64,000 bases of DNA from Firmicutes bacterium AM55-24TS (GTDB lineage Bacteria > Bacillota > Clostridia > UBA1381): assembly GCA_003460745.1 (NCBI GenBank), contig QTVU01000008.1, positions 1 to 64,000 of the forward strand, in the 5' to 3' direction. The translations under genes were made by a program, and so were the position numbers. This document shows, piece after piece, positions 26,428 to 34,516 of this stretch. The first letter of the stretch is position 1, and each line of letters starts with the position of its first letter. The notes under the pieces are model-generated. The model worked only from the letters and a program-made list of their open reading frames with translations, searched no databases and was not told the origin of the DNA.

Positions 26428-27327
26428 ATGAAGAATAAGAAAAGTTTTAAATCGGGATTTGCGGCAATAATAGGTATGCCGAATGTGGGAAAGTCAACAT
26501 TACTTAATACGATAGTAGGACAAAAGATTGCAATAATATCAGATAAACCTCAGACAACAAGAAATAAAATACTTGCAATTTACTCAACAGATGAAGAACA
26601 GATTATATTTACCGATACACCCGGAATACACAAACCGCATAACAAGCTTGGGGAATATATGGTACACGTTGCAAATGAAAGTATGGACGATACGGATGTA
26701 CTTATATTTGTTGTGGACGCAAGTAAAAAAATACAGGAAACAGAACGTGAAATAGCAAAAAATATTTCAAAAACAGGACTTCCGTGCATATTGGTTTTGA
26801 ATAAAGTAGACCTTATGAAAAAAGAGGATTTACTTCCGATAATTGCAGATTATTCGAGTATGCACGATTTTGCGTCGATAGTGCCTGTAAGTGCAAAGAA
26901 TAATGACGGAGTCGATATTTTATTGCACGATATTGAGGACTATCTTGAAGAAGGACCGGAATTTTATGATTCGGATATGGTAACGGATCAGCCCGAAAAA
27001 CAGATTGCGGCTGAAATTATCCGCGAAAAACTTTTGTGGCTGCTTGATAAGGAAGTTCCGCACGGTATTGCTATTGAAATCACCAAAATGCAGGAAAAAG
27101 AAAAAATTACAAATATTTACGCGACAATATACTGCGAAAAAGCGTCACATAAGGGAATTATAATCGGTAAGCACGGAGAAATGCTTAAGAAAATAGGTAC
27201 GATGGCAAGAGGCGACATCGAGAAAATGCTTGATAAAAAAGTCTACCTTGAACTTTGGGTAAAAGTAAAATCGGATTGGAGAAACAGTGACTTTTTAATC
27301 AAGAATTTCGGTTTCACAAATGAATAG
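26428..27327 (+). CDS. era: GTPase Era
   Basis: Era binds the 3' end of 16S rRNA during 30S assembly. The 299-residue protein has G1 GMPNVGKSTLLN near residues 16-27, the switch PQTTRNKI, G3 DTPGIH, G4 NKVD, and a C-terminal KH domain with IIIGKHGEMLKKIG. The ATG follows TTAGGAG. In Bacillus dgkA and cdd lie between ybeY and era; here they are missing and the genes are nearly contiguous. Confidence 0.97.
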   Translation: MKNKKSFKSGFAAIIGMPNVGKSTLLNTIVGQKIAIISDKPQTTRNKILAIYSTDEEQIIFTDTPGIHKPHNKLGEYMVHVANESMDDTDVLIFVVDASKKIQETEREIAKNISKTGLPCILVLNKVDLMKKEDLLPIIADYSSMHDFASIVPVSAKNNDGVDILLHDIEDYLEEGPEFYDSDMVTDQPEKQIAAEIIREKLLWLLDKEVPHGIAIEITKMQEKEKITNIYATIYCEKASHKGIIIGKHGEMLKKIGTMARGDIEKMLDKKVYLELWVKVKSDWRNSDFLIKNFGFTNE

Positions 27328-27402
27328 TAAATAGTGTTAGTATAACCGCTGAAAAAATGAAAAACATAAAGATAATAAGTTATTTTTTCGGAGGGATAGG
27401 TT

Positions 27403-27549
27403 ATGGAGCTTAACAGACTTTCGTGGGAAACTTTTACGAGAACGGGCGATATAGACGCTTATTTGCTGTATAAAACGGTAAGCGGTATAACGGAGCAAGA
27501 GGATAAGGATGATACATGGCAGAAATTAGAGCAAGAGGCATTATCATAA
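27403..27549 (+). CDS. yqzL: YqzL-family small protein
   Basis: This 48-residue protein (begins MELNRLSWETFTRTGDIDAY) matches the YqzL family, small proteins of unknown function conserved between era and recO in Firmicutes. The family core is a short W-x(3)-F-x-x-(T/S)-G-x-(I/P)-x-x-Y-L-L segment, visible here. The ATG follows GGAGGGATAGGTT. The gene overlaps the recO start by 34 bases in another frame. Synteny makes the call strong despite the small size. Confidence 0.88.
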   Translation: MELNRLSWETFTRTGDIDAYLLYKTVSGITEQEDKDDTWQKLEQEALS

Positions 27550-28259
27550 AGCAGTCCGATTACGGTGAAGGGCATAGAATGCTGACTGTATTTACGGAAG
27601 AATACGGGATAGTTAAGGCCGTCAGCTACGGTGTTAAAAAATCAAAGAGCAAAGCTGCCGCATCAAGTCAATTTTTGTGTTACGGTGATTTTGATTTTTA
27701 CAAAGGTGTTGGAAAAGATATAATGACAATTAATAATATTGACACTCTTGACGGCTTTTATCCTGTTTCGGAAGATATAAAAAAATTATCCCTGTGCGTT
27801 TATCTTGCAGATATAACTTATTGTATTCTTGGTATGAATAACCCCGATTCGAGAATGTTGCATTTGTTTTTGAACAGTGTGTATGCACTTGCGTACCGTG
27901 ATGAGCCGATGGACAAGGTTAAAGCGGTGTATGAACTCAAAATGATGAGTATAGGCGGATATTCGCCACAGCTTAATGCGTGTGTGTCATGCGGAAGTAA
28001 TGAGGTGTATGCGTTTGACTTGCTAAAGGGCGGAAGTGTGTGCAGAGCGTGCGGCGGCAAATATATTGTTAAGTTGGACAAAAATCTTTACAGAGCTTTG
28101 GATTACATAATATATTCAGATGATAAAAAAATGCTCAGTTTTAATGCAAGTGACGGATTGATGAAGTTGCTTTGCAAAATCGCCGAACAGTATGTTGAAC
28201 TTCAGCTTGACCAAAAGTTTTCAAGTTTGGATTATTATAAAACAATGCTCACTATGTAA
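27516..28259 (+). CDS. recO: DNA repair protein RecO
   Basis: RecO loads RecA onto SSB-coated DNA with RecR and RecF and promotes strand annealing. The 247-residue protein has an N-terminal OB fold (residues 1-80, IIIKQSDYGEGHRMLTVFT), a helical middle domain and a zinc-finger pair CVSCGS ... CRACGG near residues 150-175. The ATG lies within yqzL after AGGATAAGGA, so the two are translationally linked. Confidence 0.93.
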   Translation: MAEIRARGIIIKQSDYGEGHRMLTVFTEEYGIVKAVSYGVKKSKSKAAASSQFLCYGDFDFYKGVGKDIMTINNIDTLDGFYPVSEDIKKLSLCVYLADITYCILGMNNPDSRMLHLFLNSVYALAYRDEPMDKVKAVYELKMMSIGGYSPQLNACVSCGSNEVYAFDLLKGGSVCRACGGKYIVKLDKNLYRALDYIIYSDDKKMLSFNASDGLMKLLCKIAEQYVELQLDQKFSSLDYYKTMLTM

Positions 28260-28353
28260 TTGGTTAGTTTACATAAAAGTATTTATATATTCATTGAAAA
28301 AACAATGTTTTTTGGTTAAAATAGATAAAACGTTAAAAAATAATAAAAAAAGC

Positions 28354-28382
28354 TTGCAATTCTCTCTGCGATGATGTATAAT
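28354..28382 (+). promoter_or_regulatory. SigA-type promoter of rpsT
   Basis: TTGCAA (28354-28359) and TATAAT (28377-28382), 17-base spacer, about 41 bases before the start codon. Confidence 0.75.
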
Positions 28383-28423
28383 ATTACGGTATTATAGATT
28401 AAATTTCGTGGAGGTGTAAAAAA

Positions 28424-28687
28424 GTGCCAAACATTAAATCAGCTAAAAAAAGAGTAAGAGTTACAGAAAAGAAGACTCTTATCAACATGGCTCACAAGAC
28501 TGCTCTAAAGACAGCTATCAAAAAGTTTGAAGCAGCTGCAAAGGCAGGCAACAAGGAAGAGGCTCAACAGCTTTTCAACGAAGCTGCAAAGAAGCTTGAC
28601 CAAAGTGTAAACCGCGGTATTCTTCACAAGAACAACGCTGCAAGAAAGAAGTCACAGCTTGCTCTTAAACTTGCAAAACTTGCGTAA
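28424..28687 (+). CDS. rpsT: 30S ribosomal protein S20
   Basis: S20 is a small-subunit assembly protein. The 87-residue lysine-rich product begins [19 protein letters not shown] and ends with the typical [20 protein letters not shown]. It starts at GTG after GGAGGTG and ends at a strong terminator, so it is a single-gene unit. Confidence 0.97.
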   Translation: MPNIKSAKKRVRVTEKKTLINMAHKTALKTAIKKFEAAAKAGNKEEAQQLFNEAAKKLDQSVNRGILHKNNAARKKSQLALKLAKLA

Positions 28688-28696
28688 AAGTCATTT

Positions 28697-28728
28697 AAAG
28701 GAGTTACAATTTTGTAGCTCCTTTTTTT
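28697..28728 (+). terminator. Intrinsic terminator of rpsT
   Basis: AAAGGAGTTAC pairs with GTAGCTCCTTT (one mismatch) around a short loop and is followed by a T-run. Confidence 0.88.
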
Positions 28729-28750
28729 GTACATAGATAAAGGTGAAATT

Positions 28751-29635
28751 ATGCAAATTAACAGATTATTTGAAATTATATACATATTGCTTGACAAAAA
28801 GACCATAACGGCTAATGAATTGGCAAAGAAATTTGAAGTATCAAGCCGTACGATTTATCGTGACGTTGAAATCCTGTCGGGTGCCGGAATACCGATTTAC
28901 ACCACCAAGGGCAAAGGTGGCGGAATATCTATTCTTGATGATTTTATACTTGACAAGTCGGTTATATCAAAGGAAGAACAAAGTGCGATAATAACGGCAC
29001 TTACTGCTATGTCAGTGTTGCCGAATGTTGAAAAAACAGGCATTGCGGATAAAATGTCATTACTTTTTAAATCTAACGACAGTTCATGGATTGACGTTGA
29101 CTTTTCGGATTGGAAGGTGGAACAAAAGAATTTTTTCGATAAAATAAGAGATTCGATAATTGAACGATTTGCACTGAAGCTGAAGTATATAAACAGTAAC
29201 GGCGAAATTTCCGAGCGCATTGCAGAGCCGCTTAAACTGTATTTTAAAAGTAAATCGTGGTATCTTATCGCATATTGCAGAAAAGCCGATGATTACAGAA
29301 TGTTTAGGTTGTCACGGATAAGGGAGGTTGAAGTGACAAACGAACATTTTGAACGTGAAATGTGTGAATATAAGTATGATAACGATGATGAAAATATTTG
29401 CGTTAATGTAAAATTGAAAATAAGCAAAAATGCCGAATACCGTGTTTATGACGAATTTCAAGACGCTGAAAAAACGGCGGACGGCGATTTTATTGTGAAT
29501 ATGTCATATCCCGAAAATGAATGGCTTTACGGCTATATAATGTCGTTTGGGGAGTATGCGGAAGTGCTTGAACCAACATACATAAGAGATATAATTAAAA
29601 CGAAAATAGAGAAACTGATAAACAATTATTTATAA
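28751..29635 (+). CDS. HTH-WYL transcriptional regulator
   Basis: The 294-residue protein has an N-terminal winged helix of the HTH_11 type (NELAKKFEVSSRTIYRDVEILS, about residues 20-42) and a C-terminal WYL ligand-sensing domain (about 140-225, with SKSWYLIAYCRKADDYRMFRLSRI) plus a WCX extension. Such YafY-like regulators sense small ligands or nucleic acids. The ATG at 28751 follows AGGTG; a frame extension to 28727 is rejected. A dyad lies just after its stop and before the GyrI-like gene, so it probably controls that gene. Confidence 0.88.
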   Translation: MQINRLFEIIYILLDKKTITANELAKKFEVSSRTIYRDVEILSGAGIPIYTTKGKGGGISILDDFILDKSVISKEEQSAIITALTAMSVLPNVEKTGIADKMSLLFKSNDSSWIDVDFSDWKVEQKNFFDKIRDSIIERFALKLKYINSNGEISERIAEPLKLYFKSKSWYLIAYCRKADDYRMFRLSRIREVEVTNEHFEREMCEYKYDNDDENICVNVKLKISKNAEYRVYDEFQDAEKTADGDFIVNMSYPENEWLYGYIMSFGEYAEVLEPTYIRDIIKTKIEKLINNYL

Positions 29636-29657
29636 TATGACATAACGATGTCATATT
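29634..29657. promoter_or_regulatory. Perfect 10+10 dyad, candidate operator
   Basis: AATATGACAT (29634-29643), AACG, ATGTCATATT (29648-29657). It lies in the 66-base gap between the WYL regulator and the GyrI-like gene, with no T-run after it, so an operator is more likely than a terminator. Confidence 0.55.
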
Positions 29658-29701
29658 AGGTGTGTTATACTTCTTGTATCAAGTTAAAGGAGGATAACAA
29701 A

Positions 29702-30142
29702 ATGGAATATGAAATTGTAAATCTCGAAGAAAAGAAAGTGGTGGGCATATCAGCCGTAACCAACAACAAATCACCTGAAATGCCGAAGATTATCGGTGGT
29801 TTATGGGACGAATTTTATAAAAAGGTCTACGGTGAGATTAACGACAAAACGAATAACAAATCAATCGGTATGTATCATAAGTATCAGCCAAACGGTGACT
29901 ATACCGTTTCAATATGTGCGGAGGTGAACAGCACAAATCAGAATTACGAAGTGATTACAATACCAAGCGGAAAATATGCTAAATTTATTGTAAAAGGCAA
30001 CGTTGTTACGGCGGTGCAGGAATTTTGGCAAAAGGTTTGGAATATGAACCTTGACCGTTCGTTTGTGTGTGACTTTGAAGAATACCAAGCAGGTGACGAT
30101 ATGGATAATATGGAGATACATATGTACATTTCTCTTAAATAA
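29702..30142 (+). CDS. GyrI-like / effector-binding domain protein
   Basis: This 146-residue protein is a stand-alone effector-binding domain of the GyrI/BmrR/Rob type: an N-terminal beta strand MEYEIVNLEEKKVVGIS, a central helix PKIIGGLWDEFYKKV and the C-terminal strand NMEIHMYISLK. These domains bind hydrophobic small molecules, drugs or quorum-type effectors. It follows a WYL regulator and a dyad, suggesting an inducible ligand-sequestering or sensing unit. The ATG follows AAAGGAGGATAA. Confidence 0.85.
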   Translation: MEYEIVNLEEKKVVGISAVTNNKSPEMPKIIGGLWDEFYKKVYGEINDKTNNKSIGMYHKYQPNGDYTVSICAEVNSTNQNYEVITIPSGKYAKFIVKGNVVTAVQEFWQKVWNMNLDRSFVCDFEEYQAGDDMDNMEIHMYISLK

Positions 30143-30147
30143 TTAGA

Positions 30148-30176
30148 TTGACAATTCCTTGTGATGATGATAAAAT
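30148..30176 (+). promoter_or_regulatory. SigA-type promoter of galM
   Basis: Consensus TTGACA (30148-30153) and TAAAAT (30171-30176), 17-base spacer. It lies inside the hairpin that follows the GyrI-like gene, so promoter and terminator are superimposed. Confidence 0.75.
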
Positions 30177-30194
30177 TTTCACAAGGAATTTTTT
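30153..30194 (+). terminator. Terminator after the GyrI-like gene, overlapping the galM promoter
   Basis: AATTCCTTGTGA pairs with TCACAAGGAATT around a 14-base loop, followed by TTTTATT. Confidence 0.7.
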
Positions 30195-30212
30195 ATTGAG
30201 AGGATGAAAATA

Positions 30213-31259
30213 ATGGCTATAACAAAAGAATTGTTTGGAACATTGCCAAACGGACAGGATATAACCGCATATTTGATTGATAACGGCAACGGAGTAAGTG
30301 CGAGAATTTTAAATTACGGCGGTATTGTCAGAAATCTTTATGTAGAGGACAAGAACGGTGTTAAAACCGATGTTGTGCTTGGACGTGAAACGATGGAAGA
30401 TTATCTAAATAACGACGGTTTTCTCGGCGCACTTATCGGCAGACACGCAAACAGAATTGCAGGTGGCGAATTTGAGCTTAACGGTACAAAATATAATGTA
30501 GGACTTAATGAAGGTAATAACAGCTTGCACGGCGGAATAAACGGCTTTGATAAAAAGGTTTGGAGTGCGGAAGAAATTGACGGGGAAGAACCGTCATTGA
30601 AACTTTCAATCGTGTCAGAGGACGGCGAGGAAGGTTTTCCGGGAACACTTAAAGTAACTGTTACATATACTCTAACAAAGGGAAATGCACTGAAAATTAA
30701 TTACAGTGCGGTGACAGACAAGGATACAGTGGTGAATCTTACAAATCATTCTTATTTCAATCTTGCGGGACACGCAAGCGGTACAATCGATAATCAGATA
30801 CTTCAAATCAATTCGGAATTTTATACACCGAACGACAGTGAATGTATGCCGACAGGCGAAGTACTTTCTGTTATGGGTACGCCGTTTGATTTCAGAGCAC
30901 CAAAGCCGATAGGACAGGATATAAACGCAGATTTTGAGCAAATAGAAATGTTCGGCGGTTATGATCACAACTTTGCGATTTCGGGCAGAGGTTACAGACT
31001 TTGTGCCATTGCAAAGTGCCTTGAAAACGGCATAACAATGGAAGTGTATACAGATAAACCGGGTGTTCAGTTATATACATCAAACGGACTTCCGGAGGGG
31101 ATATATAAAGAAGGTGCAAAATACAGTACACATCAGGCATTTTGTCTTGAAACACAGTATTTCCCAAACGGTATGAAGAACAGTCACTTTATTGCTCCTA
31201 TTTTAAAGGTCGGTGATGAATATAATTTTACAACAGAGTACAAATTTATTGTAAAGTAA
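30213..31259 (+). CDS. galM: Aldose 1-epimerase (mutarotase)
   Basis: GalM interconverts alpha and beta anomers of galactose, glucose and similar sugars. The 348-residue protein has the catalytic histidines in GRHANRIAGG and in NLTNHSYFNLAG, the acidic region GGYDHNF, and the C-terminal catalytic Glu in FCLETQYFPN. The ATG at 30213 is chosen since GAGAGGA lies nine bases upstream; 30204 is too close. It has its own promoter, and could handle sugars released by the polysaccharide enzymes. Confidence 0.93.
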   Translation: MAITKELFGTLPNGQDITAYLIDNGNGVSARILNYGGIVRNLYVEDKNGVKTDVVLGRETMEDYLNNDGFLGALIGRHANRIAGGEFELNGTKYNVGLNEGNNSLHGGINGFDKKVWSAEEIDGEEPSLKLSIVSEDGEEGFPGTLKVTVTYTLTKGNALKINYSAVTDKDTVVNLTNHSYFNLAGHASGTIDNQILQINSEFYTPNDSECMPTGEVLSVMGTPFDFRAPKPIGQDINADFEQIEMFGGYDHNFAISGRGYRLCAIAKCLENGITMEVYTDKPGVQLYTSNGLPEGIYKEGAKYSTHQAFCLETQYFPNGMKNSHFIAPILKVGDEYNFTTEYKFIVK

Positions 31260-31303
31260 CAGATATTAAAGTAGGCTTTTTGCGTTATTTGTAACATTTT
31301 TAA

Positions 31304-31332
31304 TTGACTGATTATACAGTGTGTGGTATAAT
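31304..31332 (+). promoter_or_regulatory. SigA-type promoter of the aminotransferase gene
   Basis: TTGACT (31304-31309) and TATAAT (31327-31332), 17-base spacer. Confidence 0.75.
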
Positions 31333-31366
31333 AAAACAAAGTGGAATGTTTTAAGGAGGGTTTTTG

Positions 31367-32647
31367 ATGTCATACAAAGAAATGACTAAAGAAGAATTAC
31401 AGGAAATCCGCAAAGAAGTTGCGGCAAAATATGATGAGCTAAAGGCTAAGGGTTTAAAACTTGATATGTCAAGAGGTAAGCCGAATACCGAACAGCTTGA
31501 TATTTCTATGGGAATGATTGATACACTTACCGACTACAATCTTGTAGGTGAACAAGGCGTTGACTGTCGTAACTACGGTGTGCTTGACGGTATAATTGAG
31601 GCTAAAAGACTTCTAAGTGCAATGATTGAATGTCCCGTAGACAATATTATAATTTACGGTAATTCAAGTCTTAATGTTATGTATGACACAGTTGCCCGTT
31701 CAATGACGCACGGTGTTATGGGCTCAACTCCATGGGCAAAGCTTGATAAAGTTAAGTTCTTGTGTCCTGTACCGGGATATGACAGACATTTTGCAATTAC
31801 AGAATTTTTCGGTATTGAAATGATTAATATTCCTATGACTGAGGACGGACCTGATATGGATATGGTTGAGGACCTTGTTTCAAAGGATGAGGCAATCAAG
31901 GGTATTTGGTGTGTACCGAAGTATTCAAACCCTATGGGTATAACATATTCTGATGAAACAGTAAGACGTTTTGCAAATCTAAAGCCGGCGGCTGAGGATT
32001 TTAGAATTTATTGGGATAATGCGTATTGCATACATCATTTATATGAGGATCATCAAGACCACATTCTTGAAATTCTTGAAGAATGTGAAAAAGCAGGTAA
32101 TCCTGATATGGTATTTAAGTTCTGCTCAACATCAAAGGTCACATTCCCAGGCTCGGGTATAGCCGCTATTTCAGCATCAAAGGCTAACCTTGACTTTATC
32201 AAAAAGCAGATGTCGGTACAGACTATCGGTCACGATAAACTTAACCAACTTCGTCATGCAAGATTTTTTGGTGACTTCAACGGTATGCTTGAGCATATGA
32301 AAAAGCACGCAGATATTATAAGACCTAAGTTTGAAGCTGTACTTGAGATGCTTGACAAGGAACTTGGAGATTTAGGCATAGCAAAATGGACAAAGCCAAA
32401 CGGCGGTTACTTTATCGGTTTCGATACTATGGACGGCTGTGCTAAAAAGGTCGTTGCTATGTGTAAAGAAGCAGGTGTTGTTATGACTCCGGCAGGTGCA
32501 ACATATCCGTACGGAAAAGACCCTCACGATTCAAATATCCGTATTGCACCGACATTCCCGTCAACAGAAGAATTAAAGCAGGCATGTGAAATTTTCGTTA
32601 CTTGCGTAAAACTTGTAAGCCTTGATAAAATTCTTGAAACAAAGTAA
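31367..32647 (+). CDS. PLP aminotransferase of the aspartate subgroup Ic type
   Basis: This 426-residue fold-type I PLP enzyme resembles the class Ic aspartate aminotransferases (Asp_aminotransf family). Motifs: LDMSRGKPNTEQLD near the N-terminus, IIYGNSSLNVMYD, CPVPGYDRHF, PKYSNPMGITYSD, the WDNAYCIHHL segment with the PLP-binding Asp, and the Schiff-base lysine in STSKVTFPGSG (about residue 256). It probably exchanges amino groups between aspartate and 2-oxoglutarate. The ATG follows AAGGAGGG. Single-gene unit with promoter and terminator. Confidence 0.9.
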   Translation: MSYKEMTKEELQEIRKEVAAKYDELKAKGLKLDMSRGKPNTEQLDISMGMIDTLTDYNLVGEQGVDCRNYGVLDGIIEAKRLLSAMIECPVDNIIIYGNSSLNVMYDTVARSMTHGVMGSTPWAKLDKVKFLCPVPGYDRHFAITEFFGIEMINIPMTEDGPDMDMVEDLVSKDEAIKGIWCVPKYSNPMGITYSDETVRRFANLKPAAEDFRIYWDNAYCIHHLYEDHQDHILEILEECEKAGNPDMVFKFCSTSKVTFPGSGIAAISASKANLDFIKKQMSVQTIGHDKLNQLRHARFFGDFNGMLEHMKKHADIIRPKFEAVLEMLDKELGDLGIAKWTKPNGGYFIGFDTMDGCAKKVVAMCKEAGVVMTPAGATYPYGKDPHDSNIRIAPTFPSTEELKQACEIFVTCVKLVSLDKILETK

Positions 32648-32660
32648 TTAATTAATGATT

Positions 32661-32690
32661 AAATGAGCGTTTACGGAACGCTCATTTTTT
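32661..32690 (+). terminator. Intrinsic terminator after the aminotransferase gene
   Basis: AAATGAGCGTT and AACGCTCATTT pair around TACGG, followed by TTTT. Confidence 0.9.
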
Positions 32691-32701
32691 GTTAGATAAA
32701 A

Positions 32702-32730
32702 TTGACAACGGCATTGTTTTATGATAAAAT
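32702..32730 (+). promoter_or_regulatory. SigA-type promoter of the SufCB pair
   Basis: Consensus TTGACA (32702-32707) and TAAAAT (32725-32730), 17-base spacer, 63 bases before the GTG start. Confidence 0.75.
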
Positions 32731-32793
32731 TATAATTCAATGAATATTATGTTATCATAACTAATGATAAACAGTCGAAAGGAGCATTGAAAA

Positions 32794-33531
32794 GTGCTTG
32801 AGCTTAAAAATATAAGTTGGGAAATTCCCGATGGAGATAAAATTTTAAAGGGTATAGATTTAGAAATACCTGACGGCAAAATGACCGTTATAACAGGTCC
32901 GAACGGTGGCGGTAAAACTTCTCTTGCAAAGATTATCGCAGGACTCGAAGTGCCTAATTCGGGTGAAATTTTGCTTGACGGTGAGAATATAACCGATTGG
33001 GATATTACAAAACGTGCTAAAAATGGCATTGCATACGCATTTCAACAGCCTGTGCGTTTTAAGGGCATTACAGTAAGAGATTTGCTTAATCTTGCGGCAG
33101 AGAGAACATTGTCCGAAAGAGAGATATGCTCTGTACTCGGTGAAGTCGGTCTTTGTGCAAGAGATTATATTGAAAGAGATGTTGACGCAAGTCTTTCGGG
33201 CGGTGAAAGCAAAAGAATTGAGATTGCTACCGTTTTATCGCGTGAAAATGCGAAGATACTTGTATTTGACGAGCCTGAGGCAGGTATTGACCTTTGGAGC
33301 TTTACAAGTCTTATTGACGCGTTCCAAAAACTTAAAAACGAAAGCGGAAAATCCTTGCTTGTAATATCGCACCAAGAACGTATACTTGAAATTGCGGACT
33401 ATATAGTTGTGATTGCGGACGGTAATGTTCGTGCATTTGGTGAGGGTAAAGATGTTCTTCCTCAACTTTTGAAAGAAGAAAAAGAGTCAAAGTGTCCTCT
33501 CGGTAAGGATAAGAAAGGAGAGAACAACTGA
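32794..33531 (+). CDS. sufC: SufC/SmsC-type Fe-S cluster assembly ATPase
   Basis: SufC is the ATPase of the SufBC scaffold for iron-sulfur cluster assembly. The 245-residue protein has Walker A GPNGGGKTSL (about 35-44), the signature LSGGESKRIEIA (about 134), Walker B VFDEPEAGID (about 157-166) and the H-loop ISHQERIL. SufC proteins have the DEPEAGID form, which separates them from transport ABC subunits. GTG start after AAAGGAG. It overlaps the next gene by one base. The C-terminal tail CPLGKDKKGE is unusual. No sufS, sufU or sufD gene is nearby. Confidence 0.9.
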   Translation: MLELKNISWEIPDGDKILKGIDLEIPDGKMTVITGPNGGGKTSLAKIIAGLEVPNSGEILLDGENITDWDITKRAKNGIAYAFQQPVRFKGITVRDLLNLAAERTLSEREICSVLGEVGLCARDYIERDVDASLSGGESKRIEIATVLSRENAKILVFDEPEAGIDLWSFTSLIDAFQKLKNESGKSLLVISHQERILEIADYIVVIADGNVRAFGEGKDVLPQLLKEEKESKCPLGKDKKGENN

Positions 33532-34457
33532 TGAATGAAACAACAAGAGAATTTTTGAAAATCGTTTCCGACATTCAAGGCAACGAACTTGAAACGGCGG
33601 CATTTAACATTCGTGAGGACAGTCAGTGTGCCGGCAGACAATCTACTCCGAATATAAAGATTGATTCAAAAGAGGACGGACCTGGTCTTGTTATACACAT
33701 AAGCAAAAATGCACAAAAGGAAACAGTTTATATACCGGCTTGCGTTACACATGGTGATGTAGACGACCTTGTATATAATGATTTTTATGTTGAGGCAGGT
33801 GCAGACGTTATTATTGTTGCCGGTTGCGGTGTGCATACATCAGACGGTCACGATGCACGACATAACGGAATACACCGTTTCTTTATCGGTAAAGGTGCAC
33901 ACGTTTTGTATAAAGAAAAGCATATCGGAACAGGTAAGGGTGTCGGAAAAAGAACGATTGATCCTGTAACAGATGCATATCTTGAAGACGATGCCGTACT
34001 TGAAATGGATACAATTCAGCTTAGCGGTGTTGATTCAACTGTAAGAAAAACATCGGGTAAACTCGGTGCAAGAGCAAAGCTTATCATACACGAAAGAATT
34101 ATGACAGACGGTGACGAAAAGGCTAAAACTGAATTTGAGGTTGAACTTAACGGTGAAGATTCGGGTGTTGATTTGGTGTCACGTTCGGTTGCAAAAGGCA
34201 ATTCGTATCAGGAATATCATTCGACAATAAAGGGTAACTGCCGTTGTACGGGACATTCCGAATGTGACGCAATACTTGTCGGAAACGGTAAGGTTAACGC
34301 CGCACCGGCTTTATTTGCAGGCGATATTGACGCGTCACTTATACATGAGGCGGCAATCGGAAAAATCGCAGGAGAACAGCTTATAAAATTGCAGACTCTC
34401 GGTCTTACTTCGGAAGAGGCGGAGGCAAAGATTATCGAAGGCTTTTTGCGTGGTTAA
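33531..34457 (+). CDS. sufB: SufB/SmsB-type minimal Fe-S scaffold subunit
   Basis: This 308-residue protein is the beta-helical SufBD core only, much shorter than the usual SufB of about 465 residues. Family blocks are VYIPACVTHGD, VEAGADVIIVAGCGVHTSD, the histidine-rich DGHDARHNGIHRFFIG and the C-terminal HEAAIGKIAGEQLIKLQTLGL. A two-gene sufC-sufB unit with a short SufB matches the SMS (SUF-like minimal system) seen in anaerobes. The ATG overlaps the sufC stop by one base. The assignment to SMS rather than a truncated SUF system is inferred from length and gene content. Confidence 0.88.
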   Translation: MNETTREFLKIVSDIQGNELETAAFNIREDSQCAGRQSTPNIKIDSKEDGPGLVIHISKNAQKETVYIPACVTHGDVDDLVYNDFYVEAGADVIIVAGCGVHTSDGHDARHNGIHRFFIGKGAHVLYKEKHIGTGKGVGKRTIDPVTDAYLEDDAVLEMDTIQLSGVDSTVRKTSGKLGARAKLIIHERIMTDGDEKAKTEFEVELNGEDSGVDLVSRSVAKGNSYQEYHSTIKGNCRCTGHSECDAILVGNGKVNAAPALFAGDIDASLIHEAAIGKIAGEQLIKLQTLGLTSEEAEAKIIEGFLRG

Positions 34458-34461
34458 ATCA

Positions 34462-34496
34462 CGAAATACACTATTCGTAAGAATAGTGTATTTTCG
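34462..34496 (+). terminator. Intrinsic terminator of the SufCB pair
   Basis: GAAATACACTATTC and GAATAGTGTATTTTC pair around GTAA, followed by a short T-run. Confidence 0.88.
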
Positions 34497-34516
34497 TATG
34501 AAATTATTAGGAAGAA

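Noticed and set aside
29634..29657. Dyad as terminator of the WYL gene
   Set aside because: The stem is A/T-rich and no T-run follows, so an operator is more likely.
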